A DNA stretch of 64,000 nt from Gnetum montanum (taxonomy: Eukaryota; Streptophyta; Gnetopsida; Gnetales; Gnetaceae), in NCBI GenBank assembly GCA_015680685.1, contig MNCI01035086.1, forward strand, positions 491,566-555,565. The letters are read 5' to 3'. A program made the position numbers and the translations under genes. Position 1 is the stretch's first letter, and the number at the start of each line of letters is the position of its first letter. Positions 13,001-25,262 of this stretch are shown in pieces. Below the pieces are notes generated by a model that did not search any database, was not told the DNA's origin, and was given only the letters and a program-made list of their open reading frames with translations.

Positions 13001-13130
13001 TAAGCCTATAATTAGAAATCTGAATAGTGGAGTATGAACTAGACAAACTAGAGCATCACTATTAATTAAAGGTTTTCTTTTTAAAAAGAAGGCTAGATTC
13101 AAGATAGGATCATTTGTAAGAACTCAAAAT
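10072..13130 (+). other. Leader and Lys/Glu-rich region of the Tat-type element
   Basis: The sequence is AT-rich. In 10900-11700 broken plus-strand frames are rich in Lys, Glu and Asn (for example ARKMRIERIKANKENNKK near 11110), suggesting a decayed coiled-coil stretch. From 11750 to 13130 I see no convincing domain. It precedes the gag core, where some large Tat/Ogre-type elements carry an extra ORF, but no function can be assigned. Confidence 0.4.
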
Positions 13131-13137
13131 TTGCATC

Positions 13138-14440
13138 TAATGGCTAATCCTCCTCCTATGAATCGATTTCAGCTTCCTATATTTTTGTAGTCTAATACAT
13201 ATCATAAAATTCCAAAAGCTACTTATAAGTACTTACTAGAGCCATACATTCCTAGGAAAGCTTATTTACTAGAAAAATATTTGCATTTATTTCAGTTAAC
13301 CTTAGGTTATGCAAACATTCAACATCAAGATTAAGCTTGTAGGTTGTTTGTAAGTAATCTTTGAGATATGTCTTAGATTTCGTATTTTAATTTACCAAAT
13401 AATATCATTACTAGTTGCGATGATATGAAAGCCTTATTTATAGCCTAATTTGGTAATAAAATTGAACAACATCAACTTTATAGTAGATGAGCTCAAATAG
13501 AACAAAACTATGGAATCATTTAGAGAATTTAACATTAAATTTTAGAGAGCATGTGGCTTGTTTCAAAATTAGTACTAACCAAATAATGAGATTTTAAGAG
13601 ATACTTATTTCAATGCTATAGATCCTAGAAGATGAACTTGGTTAATAAAAACACATAATATTAATACTATACTAGATCTTTATAGTCAAGCTATAAGATC
13701 AAAAAGACAATTGTACTTGGCTTCAAATGACATACAAGAGGTTGTAAAAGAATCAAAAAGAGACCAACTTCTATACAGAATCTTATTCAGCTTAAAAATT
13801 TACCTTCAATAAGTAGCTCAATTTAATCATGAAATAAGGAATTTGCCAAAGATAAACTATTAAAATAAATTTCTAAGAAAATAATCAAACTAGAAAAAGC
13901 TATGTCTAAGGTCAAACTTAAAGATGAAAGACAATTTTGACAAAATAGAAAATCTAATGTTGGAGCTGAGTTAGATAAAACTAAAGAAAATGAACTCTTA
14001 GTTAACTCGAAATTATTGGAGCTTTAAAATGATCCTAAGCAGTCTATTCATACTAGGGTTCATTATTTGGAGAGGTCATCTAAGGATGATATTTTTGAAG
14101 AATCAAAATTAGGCTATTAATCACATAATGATGTTAATAATAATGAAGAGTATAGATATGGATTATGAAGTCTTAAAGGGAAAATAATCACATCTAGATC
14201 CCCTAATACAATTGAAAAAAGGAAAGCTTTTGAGTCTAAGGAAAAGTAGAAGCTAGAAGAAAGAATTCAACCAAATAAGAAAAGTCATCAAAACCCTTTC
14301 TCTAAAATGTTTAGAAAGTTAGGATTTTATGGAGAAGAAAAATATGATATAATAGAAGATTTGAAGAGAGTTAAGATTAGTATAAGCTTATATTAGCTAC
14401 TTCAAATAAAAGGATGTTCAAAAATAATTCTAGAAGAAAT
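13138..14440 (+). pseudogene. Gag remnant of the Tat-type element
   Basis: Readable landmarks are MNRFQLPIF at about 13158, YFNLPNNIITSCDDMKALF at about 13385-13440, MESFREFNIKF at about 13510, and a stretch around 13600-13750 ending in RQLYLASNDIQEVV. These follow the usual plant Ty3 capsid pattern (FxxLP, DMKxLF, ESxxxFxxRF). The region after 13750 is Lys/Glu-rich and has many stops. Confidence 0.65.
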
Positions 14441-14455
14441 TAAAAATAAGAAAAG

Positions 14456-14905
14456 GTTTAGTCATATAGCTACAAATTACATTTATATTAATGATAAGCC
14501 CATTAGTAAAATATCTATTATAGCTAACAAAGATGCACCACCTTTCTTATTAACTCTAAAGCTAAGAGACAAATATCTACATAATTGTTTGTTTGATTTA
14601 GGAGCTACTTCAATAATGAAGTCTTTGTCAATTCGCAAATAGTTAGAAGTAAAGCCAAAGTAATCAAACAAAAATATTATTCAAGTTGACAAAAGTAGAG
14701 TTAAAATAATAGGTCAATTACTAAATGTATAATTCCAAGTAGCTTTAAATTCTAGAATAAAGAGTAGAGTAACAACTCAAGTTGTTGATATTCCTAACGC
14801 ATATAACTTGCTATTAAGTAGAAGTTGGAGTACAACTTTTTCTAGCTATATAGCTACTGATTATTCACATATGTGGCTACCTTGGAAAGGTAAACCAAAT
14901 TAAAT
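14456..14905 (+). pseudogene. Protease of the Tat-type element, active site altered
   Basis: A nearly open stretch reads FSHIATNYIYINDKPIS, then CLFDLGATSIM at about 14586-14615, NLLLSRSW near 14810, and MWLPWKGKPN just before 14900. The active site, normally Asp-Ser-Gly, reads Asp-Leu-Gly at 14595-14603, one C-to-T change from TCA to TTA. LLSRSW and LPxKGKPN are typical of Tat-type polyproteins after the protease. Confidence 0.75.
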
Positions 14906-15052
14906 CTATGTACAGTGAGCCACTAATGGTAAATAATGTAATCACTAATGACAAAAAAAATTATTAAATCAAAAGAGGTCAAATTAGGAGTTAGCTCTAT
15001 CTGAGAAATACAAATCATGCATTCTAATAACCAATATTAAAAATTCTACAAA

Positions 15053-15391
15053 ATGTATTTTGATGGAGCTTGCAATTCTAAAGATTCAGGAATATATGTT
15101 GTCTTAATTAATCCAAACAATCATATAGAATTAAAAGCCATACAATTACAATTCCCGTGTATTAATAACAAAGCTGAATATGAAGTGTTATGTAGAGGTT
15201 TAAAAATAGCTAGTGATAAAGGTATTAAGAAATTTGAAGTAAAAGAAGATTCAAAACTAGTTTGTGATCAAATATGGGAAAAATATAATGTCAAAAGCTC
15301 ATTCGTTAAGTCACACAAACAATTAGTGCTAAGAACGCTTAAGCATTTCATAGAATATAAGATTGAAAATCTTTCCAAGAAGGAAAATTAA
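15053..15391 (+). CDS. Archaeal-like RNase H of the Tat-type element, open frame fragment (112 aa)
   Basis: The fragment begins MYFDGACNSKDSGIYVVL, the beta-1 strand with the first catalytic Asp (residue 4). It continues with NNKAEYEVLCRGLKIASD, carrying the Glu, and VKEDSKLVCDQIWEKY, carrying the second Asp. The C-terminal Asp expected in a final AD pair is not seen; the frame ends NLSKKEN-stop with ANEIAIVASTLYL after it. This dual-RNase-H architecture marks the Tat lineage. It lies between protease and RT, and is open although most of its neighbourhood is riddled with stops. It is part of a former polyprotein, so the ATG is not necessarily a real start. Confidence 0.75.
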   Translation: MYFDGACNSKDSGIYVVLINPNNHIELKAIQLQFPCINNKAEYEVLCRGLKIASDKGIKKFEVKEDSKLVCDQIWEKYNVKSSFVKSHKQLVLRTLKHFIEYKIENLSKKEN

Positions 15392-15917
15392 ATAGCTAAT
15401 GAGATTGCAATAGTAGCCTCAACTTTATACTTATTTAAAATAGTTAAGTAGCAAAAGATAATAATCAAATCAAAATCAAAGCCTACAGTTCTTTACAATA
15501 TAAGCAATCTTCAAGTTTTCGAGGATGATCATCAGATAACTCGATTTCTAAAAAATACAAGAGAATTTTAAAATTAGGTTTATCAAGAATAAAAATTAAA
15601 GCAAATAGTGAATAAAATATCAAGAAGAGTATTAGGATTTGAAGAGGAGTTTAAGGGTAAGCTAATTACAAGCTTAAATATCCAAGATCCCAAAGATCAA
15701 GCTTATGAGATAGTGAACCTAGGATGTGAAGATACTCCTAGGAATGTTAATATTAGATCAAGGTTAAAATTACAAATAAAATATCAAATGATATAGGTTT
15801 TGAAGGATAGTTTAAAAATTTTACATCATCTTATGTTTTTTAAGGACTTTCAATCCTAACATTATGAGTCATAAAATTTCCTTAGTTGAAGGATGCAAAA
15901 TCAATAAGCAAAAGTAC
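15392..15917 (+). pseudogene. Linker between archaeal-like RNase H and RT of the Tat-type element
   Basis: Broken frames include NLQVFEDDHQITRFLKNT at about 15510-15560 and an open stretch at 15608-15796 with AYEIVNLGCEDTPRNVNIR. These resemble the region that precedes RT in Tat polyproteins with an upstream RNase H, where a 'GTEDNP' type motif occurs. The coding sequence is then interrupted by the solo LTR at 15918. Confidence 0.55.
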
Positions 15918-16583
15918 TGACACAAATTGCACAGGCCGCGATATCGCATCATTTCCTACGATATCGCGGTCCACCACCAAATCTATAAATAAGAGGCGGC
16001 ACTCCCCTCATTTCATATCATAGGCATAAAGTAGCAAAGCTCTGGAGGATTGATCACCCCAGAGATAGAATATTTTCCATGTGCCCGTAGTAGGAGTCCC
16101 CCAAGTGAACTGTTCTTTATTCAAGCAGCTTTGTACCTGAACGCAAGTTGTGTATGNGGCTGCTTATCACACTTAGGTTAGTTAGGTGCCTCAGTACGAC
16201 CACTTCAAGCACATGTGTTACGTGTGGTAATCCCAGTAACGATTAGCATTTGGTAGCCACAGTTGCACAGTTCAGGGTGTGTACGGCAAGTGGGAACAGA
16301 TGCTGACGCTAGGACTTAGTGCTATAGTTAGAGTTAGTTTTAGTTTCTCAACCCTTCACCGTTTAGCATAGGAGATAAACTTGAAAATACCAAAAAAATC
16401 ATATACCTCAGACTTGCTTAACCATACACTATGACACATACAAGCAAGCCTGGGAAGACAACAATTAATTAACCCCAAGTGTTCCTTACGACGTTTAGGC
16501 ATTTAGTCTGCGGAGTTCGACCGGATCGCGCGTGCTACGCTCGTTTCATATGGTTGAGTGTAGGGGTACCTCACCACTCATCA
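15918..16583 (+). repeat. Solo LTR of the Athila-type family inside the Tat-type element
   Basis: It starts TGACACAAATTGCACAGG, has two GATATC palindromes at 15938-15968, a TATA-like TATAAATAAGAGG near 15984, and ends CTCACCACTCATCA at 16583. AAAAG occurs at 15910-15914 and again directly after the LTR at 16584-16588. This is a plausible target duplication, but it leaves three extra bases (TAC) before the TG. A single N at 16157 coincides with loss of the middle of the LTR, including the AATAAAG segment. Confidence 0.82.
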
Positions 16584-16689
16584 AAAAGCTAAGAAAACTT
16601 AATCCAATTTTAAAACTAACAATGAAAGCTAATATTAAGAAGCTATTAGGTACTAAAATAATATACCTAGTAAGATAATGTACATAACT

Positions 16690-17320
16690 AGCTAATTTAA
16701 TACTAGTCAAAAAAAGAATGGACATATTAGATTATGTGTTGTTCTTAGGAATTTAAATGAAGCTTCAATCAAAGATAGATACCCATTCCCAAGGAATGAT
16801 GAAATGCTTATAAAAGTATGAGGATGTCAGTTGTTCTCATTTCTAAATATTTTTTTAGGCTATAATCAGATAATAGTAGATAACGATGATAGATATAAGA
16901 AAACATATCACAAAATGGGAAAATTTTTCTTACAAAAGATTGCCTTTTAGCCTCTCAAATGTAGGAGCTACTTTTCTATGAGTCATGAATATTGCATTCA
17001 AAGGACTTATTAGAAAATCAATGGTTATTTATGTAGATGACATAATGATTTACTCAAAACATGAGCAAGGTTATATTTTTCACTTCTACCAAATATTTGA
17101 TAGATGTAAAGAATTTGGTATTTTGTTTAATCTTAAGAAATGTATTTTTGAAGTACAATTAGAAAACTTGCTTGGACACAATTTATCAAAAAAGAATAGC
17201 CATAGTTGAAGCTAGGATACAACCCATTAAAGGCATAGAACATCCTACAAATAAGAAGTCATTAAGATCATTCTTTGGAAAAATAAATTTCAGGAAAATA
17301 TTTCTATTGGGATTCCAAAA
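16690..17320 (+). pseudogene. Reverse transcriptase of the Tat-type element (broken)
   Basis: Landmarks are LNEASIKDRYPFP at about 16753-16792, KRLPFSLSNVGATF near 16935-16978, an open stretch at 16985-17209 with the catalytic box MVIYVDDIMIYSKHEQ, then LLGHN, and GIEHPTNKKSLRSFFGKINF at about 17230-17300. YVDD with the following SKHEQ is typical of the Tat group rather than the FMDD of elements A and C. Stops and shifts are frequent. Confidence 0.82.
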
Positions 17321-17439
17321 ATAACAAAATCTCTTTTACAAATGTTAAAAAAATGTCAAAGTCAAAAATAAAAAGGAGCCAGTAGAAATGTGAGAATTAT
17401 TTACAAAGTTATTATGGAAGTTCCATATTTTGTAAAGCC

Positions 17440-17790
17440 TAAGTTAAAGGAAGATTTTGGGTGATACGCTTTTGCATTAACAAAATCTTTGGTTATTGTA
17501 TTAACATAAGGAATTGGAAAGGAAGAAAACCCAATTGATTTCTTTGGTTATTAATTAACAAGAGCTTAGAAGAAATACTTTGAACTTGAAAAACGAGCAT
17601 TTCTTATAATAAAATATCTAGGTCATTTTAAGTATTATTTAGAAAATACAACAATCCATATTATGACTATAGAGCCAACTGTGAGATAATTTTTATCTTA
17701 AAATGCAATTGGCCTCAAAAGAGCTAATGGGATAATTAAGCTAAAATAATTTAAGTTTACCTTAGAAACTTGTAAAATAGTTAAAAATAT
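17440..17790 (+). pseudogene. RNase H remnant after RT in the Tat-type element
   Basis: Short broken pieces are consistent with the Ty3 RNase H that follows RT: a frame near 17490-17600 with features of the IGVVLAQ and YFxRxLxxxExNY blocks, heavily degraded. Position between RT and integrase is the main argument. No catalytic residue can be placed with confidence. Confidence 0.35.
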
Positions 17791-18186
17791 GGAATAGACC
17801 AAGATGATTATACAAGAACTTAAACATGAAATATTAATTCTTACTAAAATGAGGAATTAGTACAATGATATAGTGAGGTTTCTCTCTAAGCAAGAAATTT
17901 TAAAAAAATTTAACTAAAGGTCAAAGAAGAGCTTTTGTTCATAAGTGTTGATACATTTCTTGCCATTTTATGGAGTAGTGTTGGTTAATTTGATACTAAA
18001 TTTAGTTCACAAATTTTAAATATATATATATATATAATAAGCAAAGGAAAGCCAACTGAAAAATATATTCTATTAAAAGTATGAGCATGAAATGTCACAT
18101 ATTGGGATAATTGTGAAGGAATCTAAAAATTATCAAGTAGTAATAGGATTAGAACCCAGTGCTTGAAGATTCGTTGTTCAAGGAAA

Positions 18187-18413
18187 ATAATTGAAAAGTT
18201 TTAGAACTGCATAATGTCAACAAAATCAGTAGATAAGAGATTCAAAAATCCTCGGTTTCAAATTATGCAAGGGTACAGCAAGATAGATAATTATCCTCGG
18301 TTTCAAATTATGCATAATTGAAAAGTTTTAGAACTACATAATGTCAACAAAATCAGTAGATAAGAGATTCAAAAATCCTCGGTTTCAAATTATGCAAGGG
18401 TACAGCAAGATAG
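18187..18413 (+). repeat. 127-bp direct tandem duplication
   Basis: ATAATTGAAAAGTTTTAGAA starts at 18187 and again at 18314. The copies agree except for one visible G/A change and both end in CAGCAAGATAG (18286 and 18413). The second copy is partial (100 of 127 bases). It lies in non-coding remnant sequence between RNase H and integrase. Confidence 0.9.
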
Positions 18414-19029
18414 TTTACTAATTGTTGTGTAGAACCTACATCTCCAAACCAAGAGCACATGAAACTGAGAGGAGGGTCTTAGCAAAATGCCAAGATATAT
18501 TACCACACATGATTGATGGTTCACCATTAAAATAGTGGTTTTCCTTTCATTTTTTTGAAGGCAAAGGCAAATTGCATAAAAAGAGCACCAAGAAATAATA
18601 AAAACTATTCATGATGCAAGAAAGAAGGTGAAAGATGAAGCAACATGATGGTAATTCCATGAAAAATGGTAGAAATGTTGTAGTCAATATCAATGATAAA
18701 CCCATTTACTAGTAGATATAAACAAATAAAAACATGTAAAATGACACCCCACATGATGAATGTATTGTGTTTTTTCCCAATTGGCTTGGTTTCCCCTCAC
18801 ATCATTTTTAGTCACCAACACCTGCAGATGGCTTCGATTTAACATTCTATTTCTTGGTTTGTCTAACAAAGCCACCGATCCTACATAGGCATTAACCCAT
18901 CTAAGCAAATTCCTTTTTCTGCCTTAGAGACTTTTGGGGCATTTTTCCTAAAATCATGCAGAAGCAAATGTAGAAGACAAAGAATAGAAAATTGTATTGG
19001 CAAGATAGGATGATGAGCATACTAAGAAA

Positions 19030-20020
19030 AGTAAGCACTTCATTCAAGCCAATAGTAGTAGATAAGCCTTTGTAGCAATGGAGATTAGATTTCATAGGAG
19101 CTATCACTCCATCTAAAGAAAAATATAAATTTATGCTAACTACTATTGATTATTTTACTAAATGGTTACAAGCTAAAACCTTGAGAAGAAGTACATCCTA
19201 TGATGTAATAAAGTTCAGAGAACATTACATTATAAATCACTTTGGAATGCTAGAATCATTGGTCACTAATCATGTATAGCTTTTTAGTCAACCAAATTTG
19301 TAAGATAGGATTTAGAGAAATCAATTCTTCTTTCTTAATCTTCACATTATTATCCATAAAAAATGGCTTATCTGAATCTACTAACAAAAAGTTAATTTCT
19401 TATATTAAACACTCTATGAATAAGAATTAAGGGAACTAACATGAATTACTACAAGGAGCATTGTGGATAAATAGGATTAGGATTAAGAAATTAATAGCTA
19501 CTGCACAATTTATCCTAGTTTATGGGTTTAATGTTGATATAAAAAATTAAGTTGTGTCATCAATAGTTGAATTCATAAAGAATTATAGTCCATGATCAAA
19601 CACAAAGCATGCATAAATGGCTTTACTGTTGAAAAGAGAGGCTAAAATTAATGAAGCTTAAGAAATCTTTTACGAAATGTAGCAATAATGAAGTGATGGT
19701 TTGATCACTAAGTAGGACAAAAGTCATTTAGAGAAGGAGAATTCATCTTACCATGGAAATTTAATAAGAATAATGATTGTAATAATTTTTTAGCTAAGTA
19801 GACTAGACCATTAACGTTTAAACAAGTGGTAGATAACACCTTTAAGTTAGCTACTTTAGATGGATAGTTCTTAAGTTATCCTTTTAATGCCATCTAGTTG
19901 AGGCAGTATTTAAGGCAACCACCCACTTAAAATAGCTTAATGAAGGCCGATCAAGATGTAAATATGTACATAATTTCTTATAACTAATCCTTGTAGAACT
20001 AGATATAGGGTTAAAGCTAA
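19030..20020 (+). pseudogene. Integrase remnant of the Tat-type element
   Basis: The core is recognisable at about 19060-19290: WRLDFIGAITPSKEKYKF, TIDYFTKWLQAKTL, RSTSYDVIKF and HFGMLESLVTNH. The second catalytic Asp position (SDNG in active enzymes) is degraded to a His-containing sequence. The Glu region near 19380-19420 is not readable as functional. The tail to about 20020 contains weak C-terminal matches only. Confidence 0.72.
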
Positions 20021-20196
20021 TTTATAAATATAATCTATTTATTAAATCATTAACAACCATTAGAAAAGCAAGGCCCATAGTTAAAAGGAGACTATTTGTA
20101 GGATTAGGGAAGATGAAAATGAAAGCTAGGTCCTTTATTCCTTATTTATTTGGATGTTTCCCTAAGCATGTGCAAATAATTTGCTATCGTCAATTA

Positions 20197-20255
20197 TGAA
20201 TGAAGCATATTATAATTGTTCATTCCTAATGAAGCATATTATAATTGTTCATTCC
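20197..20255 (+). repeat. Short tandem duplication (29-bp unit, two copies)
   Basis: The unit AATGAAGCATATTATAATTG followed by TTCATTCCT occurs twice in direct succession between about 20198 and 20255. It falls in decayed transposon sequence and looks like replication slippage. Confidence 0.8.
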
Positions 20256-20699
20256 TAACTTGGCTATTAGATGAATTCTTAATGCTCACAAATGGGAGAT
20301 CTTTAAAATGTTCAAGAATGGATTAAAATCTTAAAGTTTTTAGGTTTGTCATTGAGAAGAAATATTTTAAATGAAGACATCCTAGTCCATAATTTTAATT
20401 ATGAAGATGCTTTAGCTTCTCAACCTAAGAATGAGCATGAGGATAGAATTGGAAGTAAAGGACAAAGAACCTAAAGAAGACATATGTCTAGAAGCCCCTC
20501 ATAAAGAGTCACTTATCTAGAATGTTGAGTTAGTAATTTGGATGCTTGCTCAAGTAATCACAAAGATTAAGTATGAAAAGATATATTGGTAAACAAAATA
20601 TTACTATAAAGGTACTTGGCATGCATTACTTAAATTGATGGCTTATTCCCTATGTAAAGCTACTAAGTTAGTTTACCAAAACATCAAATTGATATGGTA

Positions 20700-22450
20700 A
20701 AAATGTCAAATATCCCATTCATATTCTTGAATAAGTCAAAATATAAAATATCATTTTATAAAATAAAAACTTCTATCCTTAGTGTAAGACCAAAGAAATT
20801 AATGCTTGATTTTTTTATAGTATTCACAACTCCTTCTAGGGCTTTATGACAAGTGAATACATAAAGAGGCATACCAATAAGAACTAATTTAAGTAATTAG
20901 AGTCTCCTTGCATGAGTTAAAATTTTTTCCTTTTATGCAACCAAATGTTTTGCCACTTTGTCAAGAACCTCTTTCCAAAAATTTCTTCTCATTCATTCAA
21001 TGAAAATAGAAATGTCCAAATATTTGGTAGGTATATTATCTTCTTTGCATTGTATTTTGAAATAAAAATCCTAAAAGACTGGTTTAGGGGTCCCAAAATT
21101 GAAAATTTTTCTTTTGGTGAAGTTTATTTACAATTTGGATATACAAGAAAAAAATTAATATTATCTTATGCATTTGGAAGGGTTGAAGTTGCTACCTACA
21201 AAAAGAAGTAAAAGTATTATCTATAAATTAAAATTGGCTAAATTTAAAGCATACATAAGCTAGGGTAATTCCTTTGATAAGTTGTTGTTTGCACTTCTTA
21301 ATAATGGCAAAAAGTCCTTCCATGGCCATAATGAATAAATAAGAAGAGATTGGATCTCCATGTCACATCATATTCTTTATCATAAAATCTTCCACATACT
21401 GTCCATTAACCAAAACTAAGAAGCTAGTACCTTGGTAGCATTAACTAAACTTATGAATTCAATGATCTAGAAAACCAAACCTACCTATAATGACATTAAG
21501 ATATTCCCAAGAAATGTTATCATAAGCTTTTTTTATATCTAATTTTAAAGTAACACGTATATCCATGGTAAAAAGCTTGGCATCCATGGCCTCTAACACT
21601 TCTTTTCAAGCATTATGTTTAACATCTAAACCTTTAGAAATATTAGAAATCTAAATAAGATTAGAAGTGACTATTCAATCTCCCTATTCCAATTGAAGAA
21701 TTCTAGAATTAGCATCCCTGATCAAAGCATTTTAGTTAAAGAAATAAGTACTAACATTTCCTTTTAAGAGCCATTTTGTTTTGATTCCCTACTTCCAAAA
21801 AATAGTTTTGTAGTATTAAGTATCCTCCAAAGCTTAAAGAAGTTTCCATACACATTCTTGAAGATCTTGAGGCTAATATATAATTTTTATCTCCTAATAT
21901 ACCATATCCAATTACTTCAACAAATCTCATTTGCATTGATGCTAATTAAGAGGATGTTGTTTTCTCCCATTTATCATGGCATGATGAATTTTTCTAAATT
22001 TTTTAAGAATATTAAATTGAATGGTCCTTGAAATTGCTTGGCTTCACTCATGTTACATAGTTTATGTCACTTTAACTAACTAATTCTAACAATTTTTTCA
22101 TTGAAAAACTGCTTTCTGATACAAAACTTTAATATTTAGCAAGACACATGGACCAATGATCAAAACAAGTGTGAAATTGATGATGAGCAATTAGTACTAA
22201 GAAATTAAATCCAAAAACCTATCTAGCTTACATAAAATTCAGTTTGCATTTTGACATTAGTTTATCCATGTATATAACTCAACAATCAAAGGATCTGTAA
22301 CAAAGCTAAAGAATTGCTTACATCCATAAAGGGAGAGTGGACAATCATATTTCAACATTCCCCAAGCCTCTCTAAATATCTCAATGTAGAATTAAAATCC
22401 CTGGTAAATAGCATTGGATTTGTGATATGTTGAAACTTATATAGAAATTG
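20700..22450 (-). pseudogene. LINE (non-LTR retrotransposon) reverse transcriptase remnant
   Basis: On the minus strand the RT palm is readable at about 21610-21330: DIKKAYDNISWEYL, GRFGF, LVNGQYVEDF, then HGDPISSYLFIMAM, matching the KKAYDRVSW and GDPLSPYLF blocks of plant LINE ORF2. Further downstream (about 20960-20800) pieces resemble the post-RT region (LILIG..PLYVFTCHKALEG). Upstream (about 22420-22300) a DFNSTLRYLERLG stretch may be endonuclease. No intact frame remains. The plus-strand frame at 20945-21211 is a shadow. Confidence 0.75.
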
Positions 22451-25262
22451 CTTTCAAAAAATACCCATATCTTAAACCTTGGAAGGATCATAAACATTAA
22501 TTGAAATCTAATTAGACAAGTTGTAAATCTTGATTACTAACAAATTAAACTCAAACAATAATAATGACATTGAAAAATCAAATTTTCAATTATTACATCA
22601 AATACCAAAGTAATTACTAGAACTCATTAATTATTTTTTCATGTATTATAATATACATAAACAAAATCTCATGGGATTAGTTTAGTATTAATTTCTCAAT
22701 CTATCATTTAACACTCTTTTTTAATCTCAGGGATGATGTTATGCAAATTATAAAATTAATTGTATGTGAGTGTTAACCCTTAAACATGAGATAATTTTCA
22801 ACGAAAACCATGTTGGAGAAATATGGATAAGATTTTCATAACGAATTAAGATTCTTACATAGAAACAATCATAATTTAATTCATCAATATTTCTTTACTA
22901 CATTATTATCCATTTTCAACAAGTCATCACTAAACATCTAGGAACCATCAAAGGCAAGGGCATCTTATAGTATAGGATTTACATTTTCAAGATGGAAGAG
23001 AGGGATGCACAGGGGATGAAGGATGGAGTTGCTTCAATGGATTATCCTAGATTTGTTTATCCTTCAAGTGTTAGCTAGATTTCTTTCTAATTTGATTCTA
23101 ACTCTTATATGTAATGATTTCTATTAGCAGTCCTTCAAATTCTATCATGAATTGCTAACCTTGTAGTTGTTATCTCAAATGTTTGATTTTCTAATTTTCC
23201 TTGATCACGTCCACCACATATGTTTGATTCAATGTCATTATAACACTATTAAATTGCTTTATTTTGTCCTCATATTCATTTCAAAGTGCTTAAACCATAT
23301 TCAACATTGCCTAACATCCATTCTTAATTGTCAATGTTAATTTTGTAGTGTTGTGAAAGTGTTCATAATATTTTATAATTCTTTTTTCTACTACATGTTT
23401 CAATTGCCAATTTTCTACCTTTAATTTCTTCATTTCATCCACCATCTATGTCTTATCAATGCTTACTAAGCCAATTTCATTTAGTTTCACATATTCCTTT
23501 ACCAATTCCAATTTTGTATCTATAGTCTTCTTATACGCCTAGAATTTCTTCTTCATTTCCTACTTGAGATTTAACTATTCTTTCTTTTAATATCTTTAGT
23601 GTTCTCATCATATTTATTGTATTTTTCATTATAATCTTACCTCTTGCAAAATACAATATCAATTAATATATTATCAATGCTCTTATAATATTATTCTTGT
23701 GCAAGGGATTTACAATGAGCCTAGTATTCCAACATTTAATTATTGATTCCAATGCACTCTAAAAATTGATCTTATATTCCTTAGCAAAGTCTCTCCATCC
23801 TCTCTATTCTGCACTCCATTTTATCTATTGTGAAATCTTGATTTCTGGAAAATAAGTAGGTATAATGATGTTATTATTAATCATTGTATGAAATTCTCAT
23901 TACCACACATGAAGACTCAAGTTCATGAGAAGCAAAAGAAATGAATAAAAGTTACGTACCATCGGAAACATTAGTTAGGAATTAGTTACTTTTTGTAAAT
24001 ACAATGAAAGCCTTGTAATTCCTATGTTTTACTTTTAAATTAGGAAATCCAAAGTCATCACTCGTTATTTTATTAAAAATATTTTAAATGGCATCCATCA
24101 TGTGAACACAAAAAGCCCATTAGAATTTCCTTATTTTGGCCTTATTCCATGGGAAAAATCTTCCCAAGTCAAAAATATATATTGACAGGCACATAATTCA
24201 CATGTAATGTGATCTTGAATTGTAGCTATAAGGTTTTTATTTTAATGTTAAGAAGAAAAATTTTTATTTTAGATTGAAGCACAAATAGCATATTGAAATA
24301 CAAATTGAAGCACATTGAAGTACAAAATCATTATTTTTATTCTACATTTAATTAATATTTTGTAATTATTACCTGTTCAATTTCATCATTTCCGTATCCT
24401 CACCATTTCCGTATCCTCACCAGAAATTGATTTTTCTACAAAAATTCATCAAATTTGAAATGTTTCTAGTGTCGACACTTTAACAATAATAGCCAATAGC
24501 TTTTTACTACTCTTGGATATTCATTAGCATTTCTCTATCTTCACTATTAATATTATGTGATAGCTTCTTAACTATGTGATCTAGATTATCTTTGTTGCTC
24601 ATTATTCCAAATTGTTCCTCGTTATAGAGTTCTATAGAACAACCTTCTAATGTTGGATTCAAGATACATGCATACTTTAATGTCTAAGCAATGTCCTTTG
24701 TAATCAGCTTTACAATATTTTCATTTGGCTTGAACATTCTTCTTCAGTTTTGCTACTTGCTCATAACTCTTTTCCTACTCTCCTTCTCCTCTTCATATTT
24801 AGAGACTACTCATCATCATTAAAGATACTCATATTGAAATTATCACCTTCTTGAATCTTGCTACAATCATTATCTAATTCCTATTGATAGACTCTTCTTC
24901 TTGGTATTTAGAGTCTTCATTCTTCACATCTACTCTATGTATAGTTGCACAAATTTGATAATCATTATGTGGTAGTTCATTATTTTAAACAAATTTAAAA
25001 ATGTCAAAAATAACACACCCATACCCAAAATATGATGTATTATTGCCTTTTGAAAAATCCCTCATAAGTTCATTTTTCCTCAACACTATATGTGGTATCC
25101 ATGAAAACTTTACATCTTGCTTTCAAATTATGATAACCTTCCATGCATTCTACACTATAATATAGTTATATCTATTTTCACAAAAGGTATAATTTGTAAA
25201 GATCTTTTTCATAGATCTATATGGCCACTTTAGATAAATAATCTCTATTCATGTTTTATTCT
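22451..25262 (-). other. AT-rich remnant, unresolved; left flank of element C
   Basis: On the minus strand broken frames at about 23650-23150 are rich in Lys, Glu and Leu (for example LELVKEYVKLNEIGL and MKKLKVENWQLKHVV) and suggest a coiled coil. Around 25200-25000 KWPYRSMKKIFTNYTF and FSWIPHIVLRKNELMRDF are readable but I do not recognise the family. Reading appears to continue in 35357-36500 beyond element C, so C may have landed inside one older element. No function is assigned. Confidence 0.35.

Larger units (their letters stand above)
10072..20500 (+). mobile_element. Decayed Tat-type Ty3/gypsy element, boundaries approximate
   Basis: Plus-strand remnants run in the order Lys-rich leader region, gag, protease, archaeal-like RNase H, RT, RNase H, integrase. 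Base composition is much more AT-rich than A, C or D, and stops are frequent. I could not find its LTRs, so the outer limits are estimates: the left limit is where LTR B breaks off, and the right limit is where the integrase tail fades and LINE sequence begins. A solo LTR of the Athila-type family is inserted at 15918-16583. Confidence 0.75.
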
